DNA of 64,000 nucleotides from Siphonodentalium dalli (taxonomy: Eukaryota > Mollusca > Scaphopoda > Gadilida > Siphonodentaliidae). The first letter of the stretch is position 1. Each line of letters starts with the position of its first letter. Below the pieces are notes generated by a model, which was given only the letters and a program-made list of their open reading frames with translations, was not told the DNA's origin and ran no database searches. The position numbers and the translations under genes are program-made. The stretch spans positions 63,142,025-63,206,024 of the forward strand of contig CP136068.1 in assembly GCA_032622095.1 (NCBI GenBank), written 5' to 3'. This document shows positions 34,748 to 46,885 of the stretch, piece by piece.

Positions 34748-35041
34748 TTAAGACACAAAGAATTTTTATGAATTTGTCTATTAATGGTAACGCCCACATC
34801 GCGTTGACGCTCACATATTGGCATGTTTGCACTAACAATTGAGTCACCATCCGTATAATCCGGTAGATGAATCCGGTGTTCACATAAACACTCTGTTAAA
34901 TGCGTTACAATACACAAATGGCTGTTATAGAGATGCCAATATACTATTTGATAATACTATATATAAAGACGAACATAAATTAATGGCATAATAATTGTTT
35001 TTATGTTCTCGTTGTATATTCGGTAGTTTAATTAAGTGTAT

Positions 35042-37800
35042 ATATGTCATGTCATTCGTTCTCTTATTCCATATTCATTGTAGTATTACTTTGTTATTCC
35101 AGTCTATTTCCGTTGTTAATTTGTTAATATTTCCAGTTTCGTCTGATAGTTGTCGTTAAAACATTATCATGCAATAAAGATTTCTTTTATTATATTCTAT
35201 TACTAACATTCATTGTTTACCCATATTTATTGATAATGAATTGAATGTGTTATTCGGTCCAGGAACCTTCGTTGTCAAACAATTAATCTGGTCACGCATC
35301 AATTATATTCGCAATCCAAAACCAAAACATCGGGATATATGTAACGGATAAATACACCCTGTCCCATCATCAGTCAATAATCATAAAGTATGGTTAGGTA
35401 CTCAAGTCCCAAAAACTAATTGGTCACATATATATTAACTATAGCAGGTTATATAGTGAATTGTGAGCATAATATGGTTCCTGTGGCTGGATATTCATTT
35501 AGTTTGGTTATGTTTAACATTATATATTACAAAATTTTATATAAAACTGGATATTCCGTTTATTGAATACTTTTGCGGACAAAAATGATATATACAAGGA
35601 AAAAAACAACTTAAAGTTGAATTGAAGAAAAAATTACAACAAAAAGAGGCTTGTTGTGTCGTCTAAGAGGGGGGGGGGGTCTACAAACAAAATTCTGTAT
35701 ATAGGGCCGGGGTGGGTGGGTGGTCCAGAGACGGAAAAAATCGTACTTGTAATTGTTTTCTATATAGCAGCTATAGTGACCTCTTTAGCCTCAGATTTAG
35801 CAACATTCTGGATTTCACAGGATCCCGGACCACTTCACAGTGGACCACCGTAATAGCGTTCAGGAAACTTATTATCAGCGGAAGAAATATTTAGTAACAC
35901 AATTAATATATTACCCAGTTGTATTACTTGAATAAAAGTAATAAAACATAAAAACTGTATCACAAATTGGATACTACATGGTGAATACTCAATGATGACT
36001 ATATATCATTAACATGATTGTTGCATAACATGAAATTGAAAAGGGTATCTCATAAATTTCTAATGTCTGAAATACTGTCTTGTCCTGGCATGTAATCAAA
36101 TTCATTCCTCCTGGTTATTTCTCATCTTGAATGATTGCAAGTAATGTTAATTTGCAACAATTATCAAAATAAAACTGAATTGGTCATGATGAATGACCGT
36201 TAACTGTTTACTGCTCAGACAATCCCAACTAAAGGTGACGCTATTCTCATTGAATTTCCGAACTTCATCTTGGAGCTTTACTGCTCAACAAGACTAAACT
36301 AAAATAATAATTGTATACTGTTATCACTTACAAATAGATGAACTGAAATAAAGTGATGCATTAAGAAATGACATTCAATTCTTCATTCTGGTCTATCACC
36401 ATACCAAACCACATCAAAATTCGACAACCGACACTTAACACTTATATTGCAAAAACTTTGTACGGACTGAATTTCATGAAGTCGAACACGGCCCATAACT
36501 CTGGTAGGCATTAATAGTCACAACCCGTGATATTATGCATATTCGTTACACATTTCTGGTCCGTCACCATGCCATAGGGCATAAAAATATGACCACCGAC
36601 CCTTGAGTTATAATGCAAAATGATTGTACGGACTGACGGCTCGAGACGTCAACTATATACCCGCCGACTAATATTGGGCGGTATAATAACCATATATCTA
36701 TGTGTATACCTAACCAAAAACAATTCCCCTCCCCACCCACCCCACCCCGATGGAGAAGACTTAAAAGAGTTCTTTGGTCATCTACAAATAATTGACCTGT
36801 TTACCACTATTTACACTGGTCGGTGTTCTCTGTCAGACACAACACACTCGATTTATTAAGGCTATAATGAGGTCTAGGGCGATTTGTGACATATAGTGTA
36901 CCTACCTACACAATGCTTTATTATTGTTGTTAGATACTGAAAACACACTGAAACGTCTGGAAATACAGATTATTTTTCGTTTTTTTCTGATCTGTGTTTA
37001 CCAATTAGTAAGACAGTTAACACCGTTATTGAAGAACGGCTAAAAAAAACTCTGAAATTTTGATAAAAATATGAGAAAGAGGGGGTGGGCCCCCAAAATT
37101 TTGGAGGAAAACAATATTTTTTGGGGTGGTGGGTCCCTCTGGTCAGAAAAAAAACTTTTTGGTGTGCAATTTTTTTCCAGACCCCCCCCCCCCCCCCCCC
37201 CCTGGCTGGCCCAACCAATTTTCGTGGCTGGTTATCTAGCTAAGCCGGCTTAGTCACGACGTTCGTGGCTGACGAAATATGGCGGCTCAGTCGGCTGAGA
37301 CGTTATCATTCAGAGTATTTCGTTTCCGAAATTTTCCTAATACCCGGTTATAGACACCCGCTGGTTTTAGCGTTTGTTGTGAACCCGTAGAATTCCAGAC
37401 CACGCGTGTTTTGTTGGTGTTGGGCTTTTCCGTTATGGCGAGAATACACGATGGCCTCGGAAAATGACTGGCAGGGATGTACTATGTAGTTTCCCATCTA
37501 TACAATCGGTATAAGTTACATTGCGACTTCTGTCGACTTCAGACGGCTATCATCACTGGCATCTTGCGATATATGCATGCATCATTGAATGCTGAATCCG
37601 ATAGTATTGATATATAATATGTCAAACTATTTTCTATTACCTTAAATTCTACATGTTATGTGCATATATTGACAAATGTCAGCGATATGAGACTGAGTCG
37701 TGTCGAAATAAACGATTTCGCCATCGGCAGTCACTGCATTTAATTAGTATATAAGAATGGCGGTGTGTGTTGTCAATTTAGATATAACATTTGTAAAAAT
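35042..37800. other. No gene seen; AT-rich spacer with G/C runs
   Basis: No frame over about 80 codons and no recognisable motif. Poly-G at about 35,670 and a run of roughly 20 C at about 37,182 are the only striking features. Short frames around them are low-complexity translations. Confidence 0.5.
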
Positions 37801-37815
37801 AACTACTTTGAACAA

Positions 37816-37870
37816 GATTATTCTCCACTTCTATTCGATCACCTTACCGGAGTGTTTCACATCACTTTAA
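37816..37870 (+). repeat. 55-bp exon-like duplicate, first copy
   Basis: Translates as DYSPLLFDHLTGVFHITL. It repeats 220 bp downstream. See the second copy at 38,036 for comparison. Confidence 0.55.
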
Positions 37871-38035
37871 AAGTTTTTTCTTTTATTAATTTCAGAAACA
37901 TTTGAATTTGAAACAAAAATTGAATAATACAACTTAAAGCTTCTTCCTGGTTCAACTCAAGCAGTGTCGATATTGCGATTTATTCATTTATAAAAGTTTG
38001 AAATTTGTGTTAATATTCGTATTTTTTTTTTAGAA

Positions 38036-38090
38036 GATTATTCCCCATTTCTATTTGATCACCCAACCGGAGTGTTTCACATCACTTTAA
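38036..38090 (+). repeat. 55-bp exon-like duplicate, second copy
   Basis: Preceded by a nine-T tract and TAG (a splice-acceptor-like context ending at 38,033), it translates as DYSPFLFDHPTGVFHITL and stays open for another 17 codons (SWTEHALALYGQF ...). Relative to the first copy it has two silent and two replacing codon changes. It could be a duplicated exon of an unrecognised gene, or a small non-coding repeat. Confidence 0.45.
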
Positions 38091-39235
38091 GCTGGACCGA
38101 ACACGCTCTGGCACTATATGGCCAATTTAGTTTTTTTTTTGCATAAAGGGGATCACTACACTGTAAAATGGCAAGCATACTGGGGGTACACAGATGGCTG
38201 CTTAAATCATACCCTTACTAACTTATATAATAAATATTACAAAATTGGTAAATATTAATTAAAATTATTTATCAACTATTTATCATTCACTGTTTAGAAG
38301 GCATGCATTGTGAATCATAATAGAAATAATAATAATTTAGAGAGTAATTTTGGCCCAAGATTAATAACGAATTTCTTATTATTATTTTGTCATATATTTA
38401 TGAATGACTAGGATATAGTGGATGATATATACATGCAAACTCCAGTTTGATATACATGTTGTGACAGCGGCCAGATAGCACAACAGATCGACAACGATAG
38501 CAACTTCCGGTAACATTTAGTGTGCGTCCAGGTGTCTCTTGATTGGTCATCGGAAAACAATCTTTAATGTTCAAGTTCCAAAAAGTACACATGTGCTAGA
38601 CAACATTCGTTGTCTTCTTTCGTAATTAGTAAGTACTATAAAAAAAAATGGCCCGTTAAATACCCGGGTTATTTAATATCCGATGCATGTATAAGAAGCA
38701 ACAGGTGCGTGAAATTGTCATGAGTGATTGTGTGTCACCGCAGGTTGTGTGACCAGGAAGTGAAAATGTGAGATGTACACAGGTACCTATAGCAGTATAG
38801 TCCTATAGGAATACATCTGTAAAAACGCACATCACTGGTGATTTCAGCTTCTCAGTAGGTGTGTTCTATATTCGTAGTGGATATCGTAAATGTGCATGCA
38901 GTGTTATTGGAGTAACTTGAATGTTTTAAGGTATAAGCTTGTACATGTACCTGATAATACAGTTTGATTATTTTCATCAATTTTTAAATAAAACTAGTTT
39001 TTATTTGATGACCAGACAGTGTACATGTAGAAACAAACAAGACAAAAGAGTTTAGAAGTATTTGTATAAGGTATAAATTACTCATAATATAATGGTTTTG
39101 AATATGATATGAGGCTGAAAATTAAAAGCACAGGGCTTCTAAAAAGTGATTATGGAGTGATAATATATATTTTAAAATTAATTAATGTATTTAAATATTT
39201 AATTAGTTAATATCTCAGACACTGTTTAGAAGGCC
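38091..39235. other. No gene seen
   Basis: AT-rich spacer. A minus-strand frame of 64 codons at 38,398-38,592 has no recognisable features. Confidence 0.45.
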
Positions 39236-39690
39236 TGTGGAAAAAAGTAGGCCCGGTTGAAAAAAGGTGCAATATCTGTATCTGTATCTGTAGATATTAC
39301 AGTGCAGGAACAAATTCTGGTTGTAGACGCACTGGTCCAGGTGCTACCACGGCCGAGTGACTTTATAATCCTGTGGTGACTCCAGTAGCGTTCTTTAACG
39401 TGCACACACCGAGGCGTGTACACGGGTCAGCCATTAATGTCCGCGCCCGATCGGACAGCGCACTGCACCCACGACAACATACCTGGACAAGTGTTGTAAT
39501 GGGGGGAAGTCGGCATTTTGCATTCGGATCTTTATTCAGTGATCTCGAATGAGACTTTTCAGCCTGACAAACTTGGTATCTGACCGAGTTCTGATTTTTG
39601 TCAGAATACCCTGACCAGGTTGTGAACCCCGGTCTGCTAGCACGAGAGACCAGTACGCTACCTCTCGGCTACCGACTTCCCCTCAGTATG
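39236..39690 (-). mobile_element. tRNA-derived SINE
   Basis: On the minus strand the 5' end (from 39,690) has a polymerase III A box, TAGCCGAGAGG (39,671-39,661), and a B-box-like GGTTCACAACC (39,628-39,618) about 33 bp further on. That is tRNA-like spacing inside a tRNA-like head (gaagtcggtagccgagagg). A body of about 350 bp follows and ends in a poly-T/A-rich tail with a (CTGTAT)n run at about 39,270. SINEs are copied by a partner LINE's reverse transcriptase. The tRNA of origin is not determined. Confidence 0.7.
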
Positions 39691-39872
39691 CGTGTACATA
39701 ATATTGACACAGAGTGGAGATAATATACCCACCCTTACCAAAATCACAAGCCCTCGATAAGCATTCAGGAAGGATTCAAATCCTTACAAATGAAGACTTA
39801 AATGAATATTTTCTTATCTCGTCCAATGAAATGGGCCAGTTACAGGCAAAATAAGCACTCGAAACTGAATTT

Positions 39873-39985
39873 AGCCCTCAATAGGGCCGACTTATTTAAA
39901 TGAGCTAAGCACTGCCATAAGCACTCGAAGGCTTATTAAGCCTTCGAGGGTTTAGCTCTTTCAAATAAGTCGGCCCTATTGAGGG
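39873..39985. repeat. 113-bp palindrome
   Basis: gccctcaatagggccgactt on the left pairs with aagtcggccctattgagggc on the right, and the inner ctcgaaggcttattaagcct with ccttcgag continues the stem. It is likely a small foldback MITE. Confidence 0.8.
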
Positions 39986-40023
39986 CTTGTTGGTTCCCGT
40001 AAGCACTCGAAGGCTAAATAAGA

Positions 40024-40095
40024 CTTCATAATTTGCATATAAGGCTTTGAAGCCTTATATTTAAGGCTTTGAAGCCTTATATGCAAATTATGAAG
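40024..40095. repeat. 72-bp palindrome
   Basis: cttcataatttgcatataag pairs with cttatatgcaaattatgaag around two tandem aaggctttgaagcctt hairpins. It is related to the adjacent palindrome at 39,873 through the aaggctt motif. Confidence 0.8.
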
Positions 40096-41402
40096 GCTTA
40101 TATGAAGCCTTACCGACCATGTCTCGAATCCTTAAATTGGTTCCCGAATGCTAAATATTATTGTGAAATGATGGCCTGTTTCCATAGAGTTACCGATACT
40201 GCATGGAAATGAGGGATAACTCTATGCAGGATGCATGGGAATATGGGTAGTGTCATCAAAATTGGATATCCATTCTGGAGATGCTAGAAATAACAAAACA
40301 ATTATGAAGTGAAAACAATTTTATATTTGTGAAATGAAATTTTTTGAGTATATATGTATCAAGAATTTATGTTATCTGTCACTCATGTCCATGCATGTTT
40401 AATGCAATTGGATTGCTGTCTCAAGCACCATGCAGGTAGCCCCTAGTTAATAAATTGTTGAGGATATGTCAATTCCACCTGGCGATGTATGCATGCAGTC
40501 GCAGTCTTCTTTTCTGGGAGTCTTTATCAAATTCTGAAATGAGAAATAGTACACAAATTTTAAATTATGTTTATATCAGAAATAACTGAAATGATATTAT
40601 TATGGTTCAGAAAATGAATTATGTGAATGATACAGTTGTTTGTAAATCTATCAAAATTGTATTGGACTGAATGTTAATATATATATATTAGCTTGCATTG
40701 ACCTATTCAAATGCCCAAATGATATCATTATGCAGGAATATCCAAAGTTGAGATTAGATAGCTGATGTTAAAAAATTCTAAATATTTGCATCAACTGGAA
40801 GGAAATGGTTGAAATAATAAGAAAATCAGATATCCAATTTATGATATAATGCTACTTTTATAATGCTATACTTTTTCCAGTCTTTTCGCATTAATGCCCT
40901 TTGCTGTCTTTTTCTTGTTAAAGATGTATGGTTCCATCATAATCCACCCTTTCGAGCCAGCATAACTATTAAGGTGCCCATACGAAACATTCCTACAGAA
41001 ATATAATTCCAATAGAATTCCTGAAGTTTTCCTATAGCATTCCTATAGGAGTGTGAATTTTATTTTAAATGCACAGAACAATTATCATTGGTATCATTAT
41101 TTTCTTTGCTGACACCAACATTATTTGTGTAACACCGTGCAAATTGTAATGCTGACAATTTACATGTATCTAAAAAAATGTCCATCAGGCAACCTCAGTA
41201 AAAATTCATTGAGACCTCTCAATTTAAAATGTTGTTAACAATAAATTAAAGGGGCACTTTGATTATTGCGATATAACCAAGATGCGGGCCCCGTTGGTTC
41301 AGAGTGCCCGGATGAAGATAATTAATCGAGTGTGCTTCTCACAGTACGAGCTAACTGCATGGCCTCCTAATAGCTATAGCCTGATACCGGAGTACGATGC
41401 GT
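40096..41402. other. No gene seen
   Basis: AT-rich spacer without recognisable features other than a short (TA)n tract at about 40,677. Confidence 0.5.
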
Positions 41403-41480
41403 ATGTCTCTTTGGAAAGCAGACGAAATTCCTAAACGATGTACATCTGTTAGGAATTTCGTCGGCTTTTCAAAGAGACAG
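41403..41480. repeat. Hairpin with 31-bp arms
   Basis: gtctctttggaaagcagacg, then aaattcctaa pairs with ttaggaatttcgtcggc, then ttttcaaagagac across a 15-base loop. Two mismatches are seen. Probably a tiny foldback element. Confidence 0.75.
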
Positions 41481-41937
41481 GCTATTTGGCCATGCGTTTG
41501 TCACAACATACCTGTTTCTTGCGTGCATGCATAATTCGTGTTTTATTGATAGTAATGATGAAAAGAGTAATGGCTTGTATTAATCGAATAATATAAATGA
41601 AGTTAGTTTGCCGCATCGTAATCAGCTACGGACTGTTCATTCTTGAAAGTGCAGCCTATACTCGTATAGTAAAACTCGAAATTATGCTTTCAAGATTCAT
41701 ATCAAGGCGACGTCCAGACGCGGGATGTTGGTCAGTTTCTGTGCCGAGGCTAGGGACGTACATTAGCGATGGCGGGGTTGTTGACGGGGTGTCACGCGTG
41801 CAAATATATACATGTAGTGACATTAGCACCAACCTTTACTAATAAAAATAAATTGAGTTCGTGTGTCTGTCCGGAAAAAGGCGACAAAACGACTTAACCC
41901 CTCTGAAAATGTGGACATAGGGTGATATCATACACGT
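41481..41937. other. No recognised gene
   Basis: An 81-codon plus-strand frame (41,597-41,842; MKLVCRIVISYGLFILES ...) begins with a hydrophobic stretch that resembles a signal peptide. There is no ortholog I can name and no supporting splice context, so I do not call it a gene. Confidence 0.35.
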
Positions 41938-43025
41938 AACCCGGGGATTAAGGGCGCTAATAATGTTTATGACTTTGGCTATATATAGGCGATCAAACGG
42001 AGTGGCAGATCGGCAGATTAAAAAAAAATCGAAATGTTTTTGAATTTGGGAATAGATTTTTACAATTTGTTTTGCTTCATCCTATTTTATGGATGTTAGT
42101 GTTGAAGACTATTATAATATTTAAGGAAGGGGCAGTCCTGTCAACAAATTTGGTATTTTGAAAATAAATTGATTTTGAAGCCATTTTCACCAAGCTTGGT
42201 GTTATTTCTTTAAAATGGGGAATTTGACCCTAAAAATAATATAATAAAAAAATTCCCGGACCCCTGTGTCTTATATATATGTACTTTTAGTATTATGACC
42301 AATTTGTGCCAGGGGCCAGTGGTAGTACTATTCATGTGTGTTTCCGAATACGTTGTTCGAATAATAGGATTATCTTTATTTGTGGCTGAGACATGAGAAG
42401 CTGCATAATTTGATAAATAAAACGCTATTTCAGAATGCATTTTAGCTCAAGCTGCTGAACATGAAAATTCAAGTTGAGATATTGCCAATTTTCCATGGGT
42501 TGGTATCCATCGCCAGTGGTTTCCGAACATAAGTACGTCCGTCGACAATTTCCATTGGCATAGGCTACAGGTTGTAACTTTGGTCGGATCATTATGAAAT
42601 TAGGCATGACTGTTGGAATTGGTATATAACATATAGATTGGGAACGAGTCATTTTGTGGGCCAGTCGGCAAAAACATGCATCATATATCTCAAATTTCAA
42701 TCTATATAGTTTAGGGCTAGATTCCGCCATGCACCGAAAGCGTCAAAATGTGCGATATTAGCGCATATTTCGGCGCGCCGAAAGCGACAAAACGTGCGCC
42801 GTAACGACGCACATTTTGTCGCTTTCGGCGCGTTACTAATGGCGCACTTTTTGTCGCTTTCTGCGCGTCGAAACATGCGTTAATATCGCACATTTTGTCG
42901 TTTTCGGTGGCGGCATCTAGCCCGTATACTATATATAGATTGAAATTTGAGATATATGTTTCCTAATGGCGCCGAAAGCGCCATTAGGAAATGGTCCTAA
43001 TAGTATTCCATACCAATGATATTCC
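41938..43025 (+). repeat. 1.09-kb tandem duplicate, left copy
   Basis: Starts at aacccggggattaagggcgc and repeats from 43,026. It contains a block acataagtacgtccgtcgac and the long palindrome at 42,682. Frames on the minus strand (42,425-42,730) are disrupted by shifts in the second copy and are not convincing genes. Confidence 0.85.
42682..42958. repeat. 277-bp palindrome with GCGCCGAAAGCG motif array
   Basis: The outer arms catatatctcaaatttcaat and attgaaatttgagatatatg, with gggctagattccgcc against ggcggcatctagccc, enclose repeated GCGCCGAAAGCGACAAAA and its complement TTTTGTCGCTTTCGGCGCG. The motif occurs about seven times in alternating orientation, giving several alternative stems. A shorter relative lies at 43,784-43,920 in the second duplicate. 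Confidence 0.8.
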
Positions 43026-43975
43026 AACCCGGGGATTAAGGGCGCTGATAATGTTTATAACTGTTGCTATATATAGGCGATCAAACGGACGGGCAGATCG
43101 GCAGATTTTTTAAAAATCGACCATTTTTTGGAATTTGGGAATGGATTTTTAAAACTTGTTTTGCTTTATCCCATTTTATGGATGTTAGTTTTAAAGACTA
43201 TTATACTATTTAAGGAAGGGGCAGTCCTGTCAACACATTTGGTATTTTGAAAAAATTGTGATTTTGAAGCCATTTTCACCAAGCTTGGTGTTATTTCTTT
43301 AAAGTGGGGAATGTGACCCTAAAAATAATATAATAACAAAAAATTCCGGACCCCCAGGGACCCCTGTGTCTGATATATATGTACTTTTAGTATTATGCCC
43401 ATTTTGTGCCAGGGACCGGTGGTTGTACTATTCATTTGTGTTTCCGAATACGTTGTTCGAATAAATAGGATTATCATTATTTATGACTGAGACATGGGAA
43501 GCTGCATAATTTGATATGTAAGACTCTATTTCAGCATCCATTTTAGCTCAAGCTGCTGAATATGAAAATTCAAGTTGAGATATTGCCAATTTGCCATGGT
43601 TTGGTATACCCATCGCCAATCACTGTGGTTTGCGAACATAAGTACGTCCGTCGACAATTTCCATTGGCATAGGCTACAGGTTGTAACTTTGGTCGGATCA
43701 TTGTGAAATTTGCCATGACTGTTGACATTGGTAACATGTAGATTGGGAACGAGTCATTTTGTGGGCCAGTCGGCAAAAACATTTATCATATATCTCAAAT
43801 TTCAATCTATATAGTATACGGTCTAGATTCCGCCATGCACCGTAACGACTCACATTTGTCGCTTTCGGCGCGTTACTAATGGCACACTTTTTGTCGCTTT
43901 CGGCGCGCACCGAAAGCGCCATTAGGAAGTGGCCATAATAGTATTCCATACAATTGATATTCTAATGCAATTATT
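43026..43975 (+). repeat. 1.09-kb tandem duplicate, right copy
   Basis: Second copy of 41,938-43,025, offset 1,088 bp, shortened by about 140 bp inside the palindromic motif array. Confidence 0.85.
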
Positions 43976-44072
43976 ATGCTGATCGCCTCATTACGCCACC
44001 TAGTGTGGTGTTTCTAGCATTTGGTTTTTTTATATCGCATGGAGTACAGGGCGAATGTATTCTTGGAGATTG

Positions 44073-44560
44073 TTTGTACCTTACTCAATCGTACCGATAT
44101 AATCACGTAGATGCCGAAATTGTAAAGTTAACGCCAGCGGTGTATAATACGTTTATGAAAATATGATAAATCCTATCGATAGAGTCAGGACAGGCTCAAA
44201 TTGTAAACTTAAAGTCACCGGTGTAATAATATGTTGTTGAAAATATAAATAATCTGATAGCCTGAAAATATTGTATAACCTATTGGGAGCCCATAATAAA
44301 TGGGAATAACCTATTGGGAGCCCCTGCATGTAGTGAACTGAATTGTGGGTATTTTATGGAGATTGTTTGTACCTTACTGAATCGTACCGATATAATCACG
44401 TAGATGCCGAAGTTGTAAAGTTAACGCCACTGGTGTATAATATGTTTATGATAAATCGTATCGATAGAGTGAGGACAGGCTCAAATTGTAAACTTAAAGT
44501 CGAAAATATAAATAATCTGATAGCCTGAAAATATTGTATAACCTGTTGGGAGCCCCTGGT
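44073..44560 (+). repeat. Two direct copies of a roughly 165-bp segment
   Basis: 44,073-44,235 and 44,359-44,520 share gattgtttgtaccttactcaatcgtaccgatataatcacg-type sequence (parts gattgtttgtaccttact and atcgtaccgatataatcacg). One frame reads GDCLYLTESYRYNHVDAEV. Codon changes between copies are mostly replacing, so coding is doubtful. Confidence 0.65.
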
Positions 44561-46014
44561 GTAGTGAACTGAATTATGGGTAATTTTAATTGGAGTGCGC
44601 ATGTCTGGTTTTTTTGTAGTAACGGCCATCTTTTATTTTCTGTAATTATGGTAAGAGTTTATGGTTTAATTTATTTATTATTTAAGTTTGTTTCAATTTT
44701 TGAATGGTTTTATGTTAACCCGATAATTTGTATTTTGTAAAGAATAAAATTGTTTGAAGAAAAATGGCGAATTTCCAAATTTCCGGCTTCGGATGCTGTT
44801 CTGAGTGTCAGCTCGATAGTGAGACTGAGACTGTGACGGTGTGAGTGACTGAGAGTCTCAAGTTAGTTTATTTACAGTTGTGTTCCGAGTATTTTTTGTA
44901 GTCAAATATTAATGAAATACGCTTTGTTTATATATACTAATTTGCTTATTTATAGAAACGTGTAATATTAATTTGAAAGTTATTTCGATAGACTATTTGT
45001 TTTTAGTTGAAGATAAAACAAATTTGGAAAACAAATATTATAACCCATTGTGAGCCTCGTGAAGTGTATTGTGGGTATTTTAATATAATTGCGCATGCGC
45101 AGTCTATATGCGTTCTTTTGGGGAAATTCGCTATTTTGGTTAAGTGAAACAATGGTATGAGTTCAATGTTTGTTTGTATATAAGAAAGTATATTGAATTT
45201 TGGAGGCCGACAATTGTATCTATTTGAAGATTAAAAGTTGCTTGTGTGTATTTAGCTGTGCATGGTTCGTTAATTAGGCCAGCCTATTGTCATATTAGAA
45301 CGTCTCCAATAACATACAACCTCTCTGCAGTTAACATTGTGAATTTGGCAACAGTCCAAGCAGGCCCTCTAATGGAGCACTGTGAATTTGGCAACAGTCC
45401 AAGACACGTGGGGTATAATAACTGAACACCTGTGGCCAACTTGATCTCCAGAATGTTTTTAAGTGGGAGGGACAGTGTAGTGGGGTGGGGGTGGAAGTTA
45501 GATTTTGAGTGTGTATGATTCACAACTTTTGTAAAAAAAAGTTAATGCACATGTAGTTGGAAATTTCATACATTATTACACTACAACATAAAGGTTAAAA
45601 TACATGGTTACCATTGCCTGGTATCCCAACTAGTAATTATTGTCCCCATTATGATGGGGACGGGGATCGAATGATGGAGGTATTTTGAGGGGGTGGGAGT
45701 CACAACTGTTATAAAGAATTTTAACAGTTGGAAATTTCATACATGATTACACTAACTTTTTGTCCCCATTTATTTTACTGCTGTCTTGTTTGTTACTGTA
45801 TTCCTGATATGGAAATAATAAAGAGCATTTATTACGCCACCTGTGGTGTATCTAGCTGCTGAGATTTTGATATTGCGTGGTGGACAGGGCGAATGCATTG
45901 TGGGGCTTTTATTTATAGAGTTGGAAATTCCGTTTATTTAAAAGTCGGAACTACGCGACCAGTAGGCCAAGTCCAGTAAAACGGTTCGTTATAGGTGCTG
46001 GTTGTTATTGTTAT
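44561..46014. other. No gene seen
   Basis: AT-rich spacer. The stretch at 45,830-45,905 (attacgccacctgtggtgta ... acagggcgaatgcattgtgg) is a diverged relative of 43,990-44,070. Repeated tgtgaatttggcaacagtcc occurs at about 45,338 and 45,381. Confidence 0.45.
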
Positions 46015-46171
46015 TTTAACGGAATTCTGAGTTGGTCATTCGCGAAACCAATATATTTTATATTCTATAATTAAAACCGTGGGTATATAATATATGATCC
46101 TCTTTATGGATATTGTAGGAAGGTAAATTTAGCTAAAGCGGTGGGATATCTTGCAAGACAACACATTTCGG

Positions 46172-46885
46172 TTTGCGCTATAACCGCTCAATGTTTTAAG
46201 GTGTTACACAACGTCTGATAAAAAGAGTTCTATCGGGAATATTCACACTATTTTTTCAGAGAACATGCATAGAGTAAACATAGTCCTATCGGACTATCGT
46301 AAAGTAGTTCCGTTTAATTCGGGATTAATTAACCCTCAGACTGCCGAAACTGCCGACAATAAATTCGCTTGTTCGTGTCCGCCGAAAATCAAACTTGCCT
46401 GTTTAGAGGTCCCATTTTCGTGGCTAATGGTGATAGAATCACAATTTTTCAGTCAAGTTCATGGATAAATTACATTACACTTAATCGGCTTATGTCCGCG
46501 GCCATAAACCTGCGTTTTGATAACAATTTATTTGAGACAAACTGTTGCGCGGGTATCAGTCGGCGCTTATCGGTTGAAGTTATTATGATCGTGCAGCCTG
46601 CGCGTGCAACAAGTGTTCAAATACAACAGAAGAAACAAATACTATGTCAAATAAATAACGTCATCAATGGACAGACAAGTTTCATTTCCGCGGGACACGA
46701 AAAAGCGAATTTAATGTCGTCAGTTTCGGCAGTCTGAGGGGTTTAATTAATCTCCTTTACGATATCCCGATAGGACTATATTTACACTATGTTCTCTGAA
46801 AAAAAATGGTGTGAATATTCCCGATAGAACTATTTTTATCAGACGTTTTGTAACACATTAAAACATTGAGCAGTTAGCGCAATTT
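46172..46885. mobile_element. 714-bp element with about 220-bp terminal inverted repeats
   Basis: Left arm (46,172 to about 46,395) and right arm (about 46,674-46,885) are inverted copies, for example ttctatcgggaatattcaca against tgtgaatattcccgatagaa, and cagactgccgaaactgccga against its complement. The centre carries a 122-codon frame (46,369-46,737; ANGDRITIFQSSSWINYITL ...) that runs into the right arm and matches nothing I know. A roughly 60-bp direct repeat (ttaacggaattctgag ... accaatatattttatatt) lies outside at 46,015 and 47,272. Confidence 0.75.

Larger units (their letters stand above)
28355..35041 (+). repeat. 6,687-bp tandem unit, copy 3
   Basis: The first part (to about 30,970) carries many small indels relative to copies 1 and 2, including a 10-bp loss at about 30,966. 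The rest is nearly identical to copy 1 with only substitutions (33,191, 33,318, 34,231). The copy ends at agtgtat (35,041) and runs straight into unrelated sequence. Confidence 0.95.

Noticed and set aside
14981-35041. Array as an rDNA, histone or snRNA cluster, or an integrated virus
   Set aside because: No rRNA, snRNA, histone, polymerase, capsid or integrase sequence could be recognised in the unit. The coding scraps are short and broken in every copy.
42425-42730. 101-codon minus-strand frame in the 1.09-kb duplicate
   Set aside because: In the second duplicate (43,570-43,949) the frame is shifted, and part of it overlaps the palindrome arm, so it is not under coding constraint.
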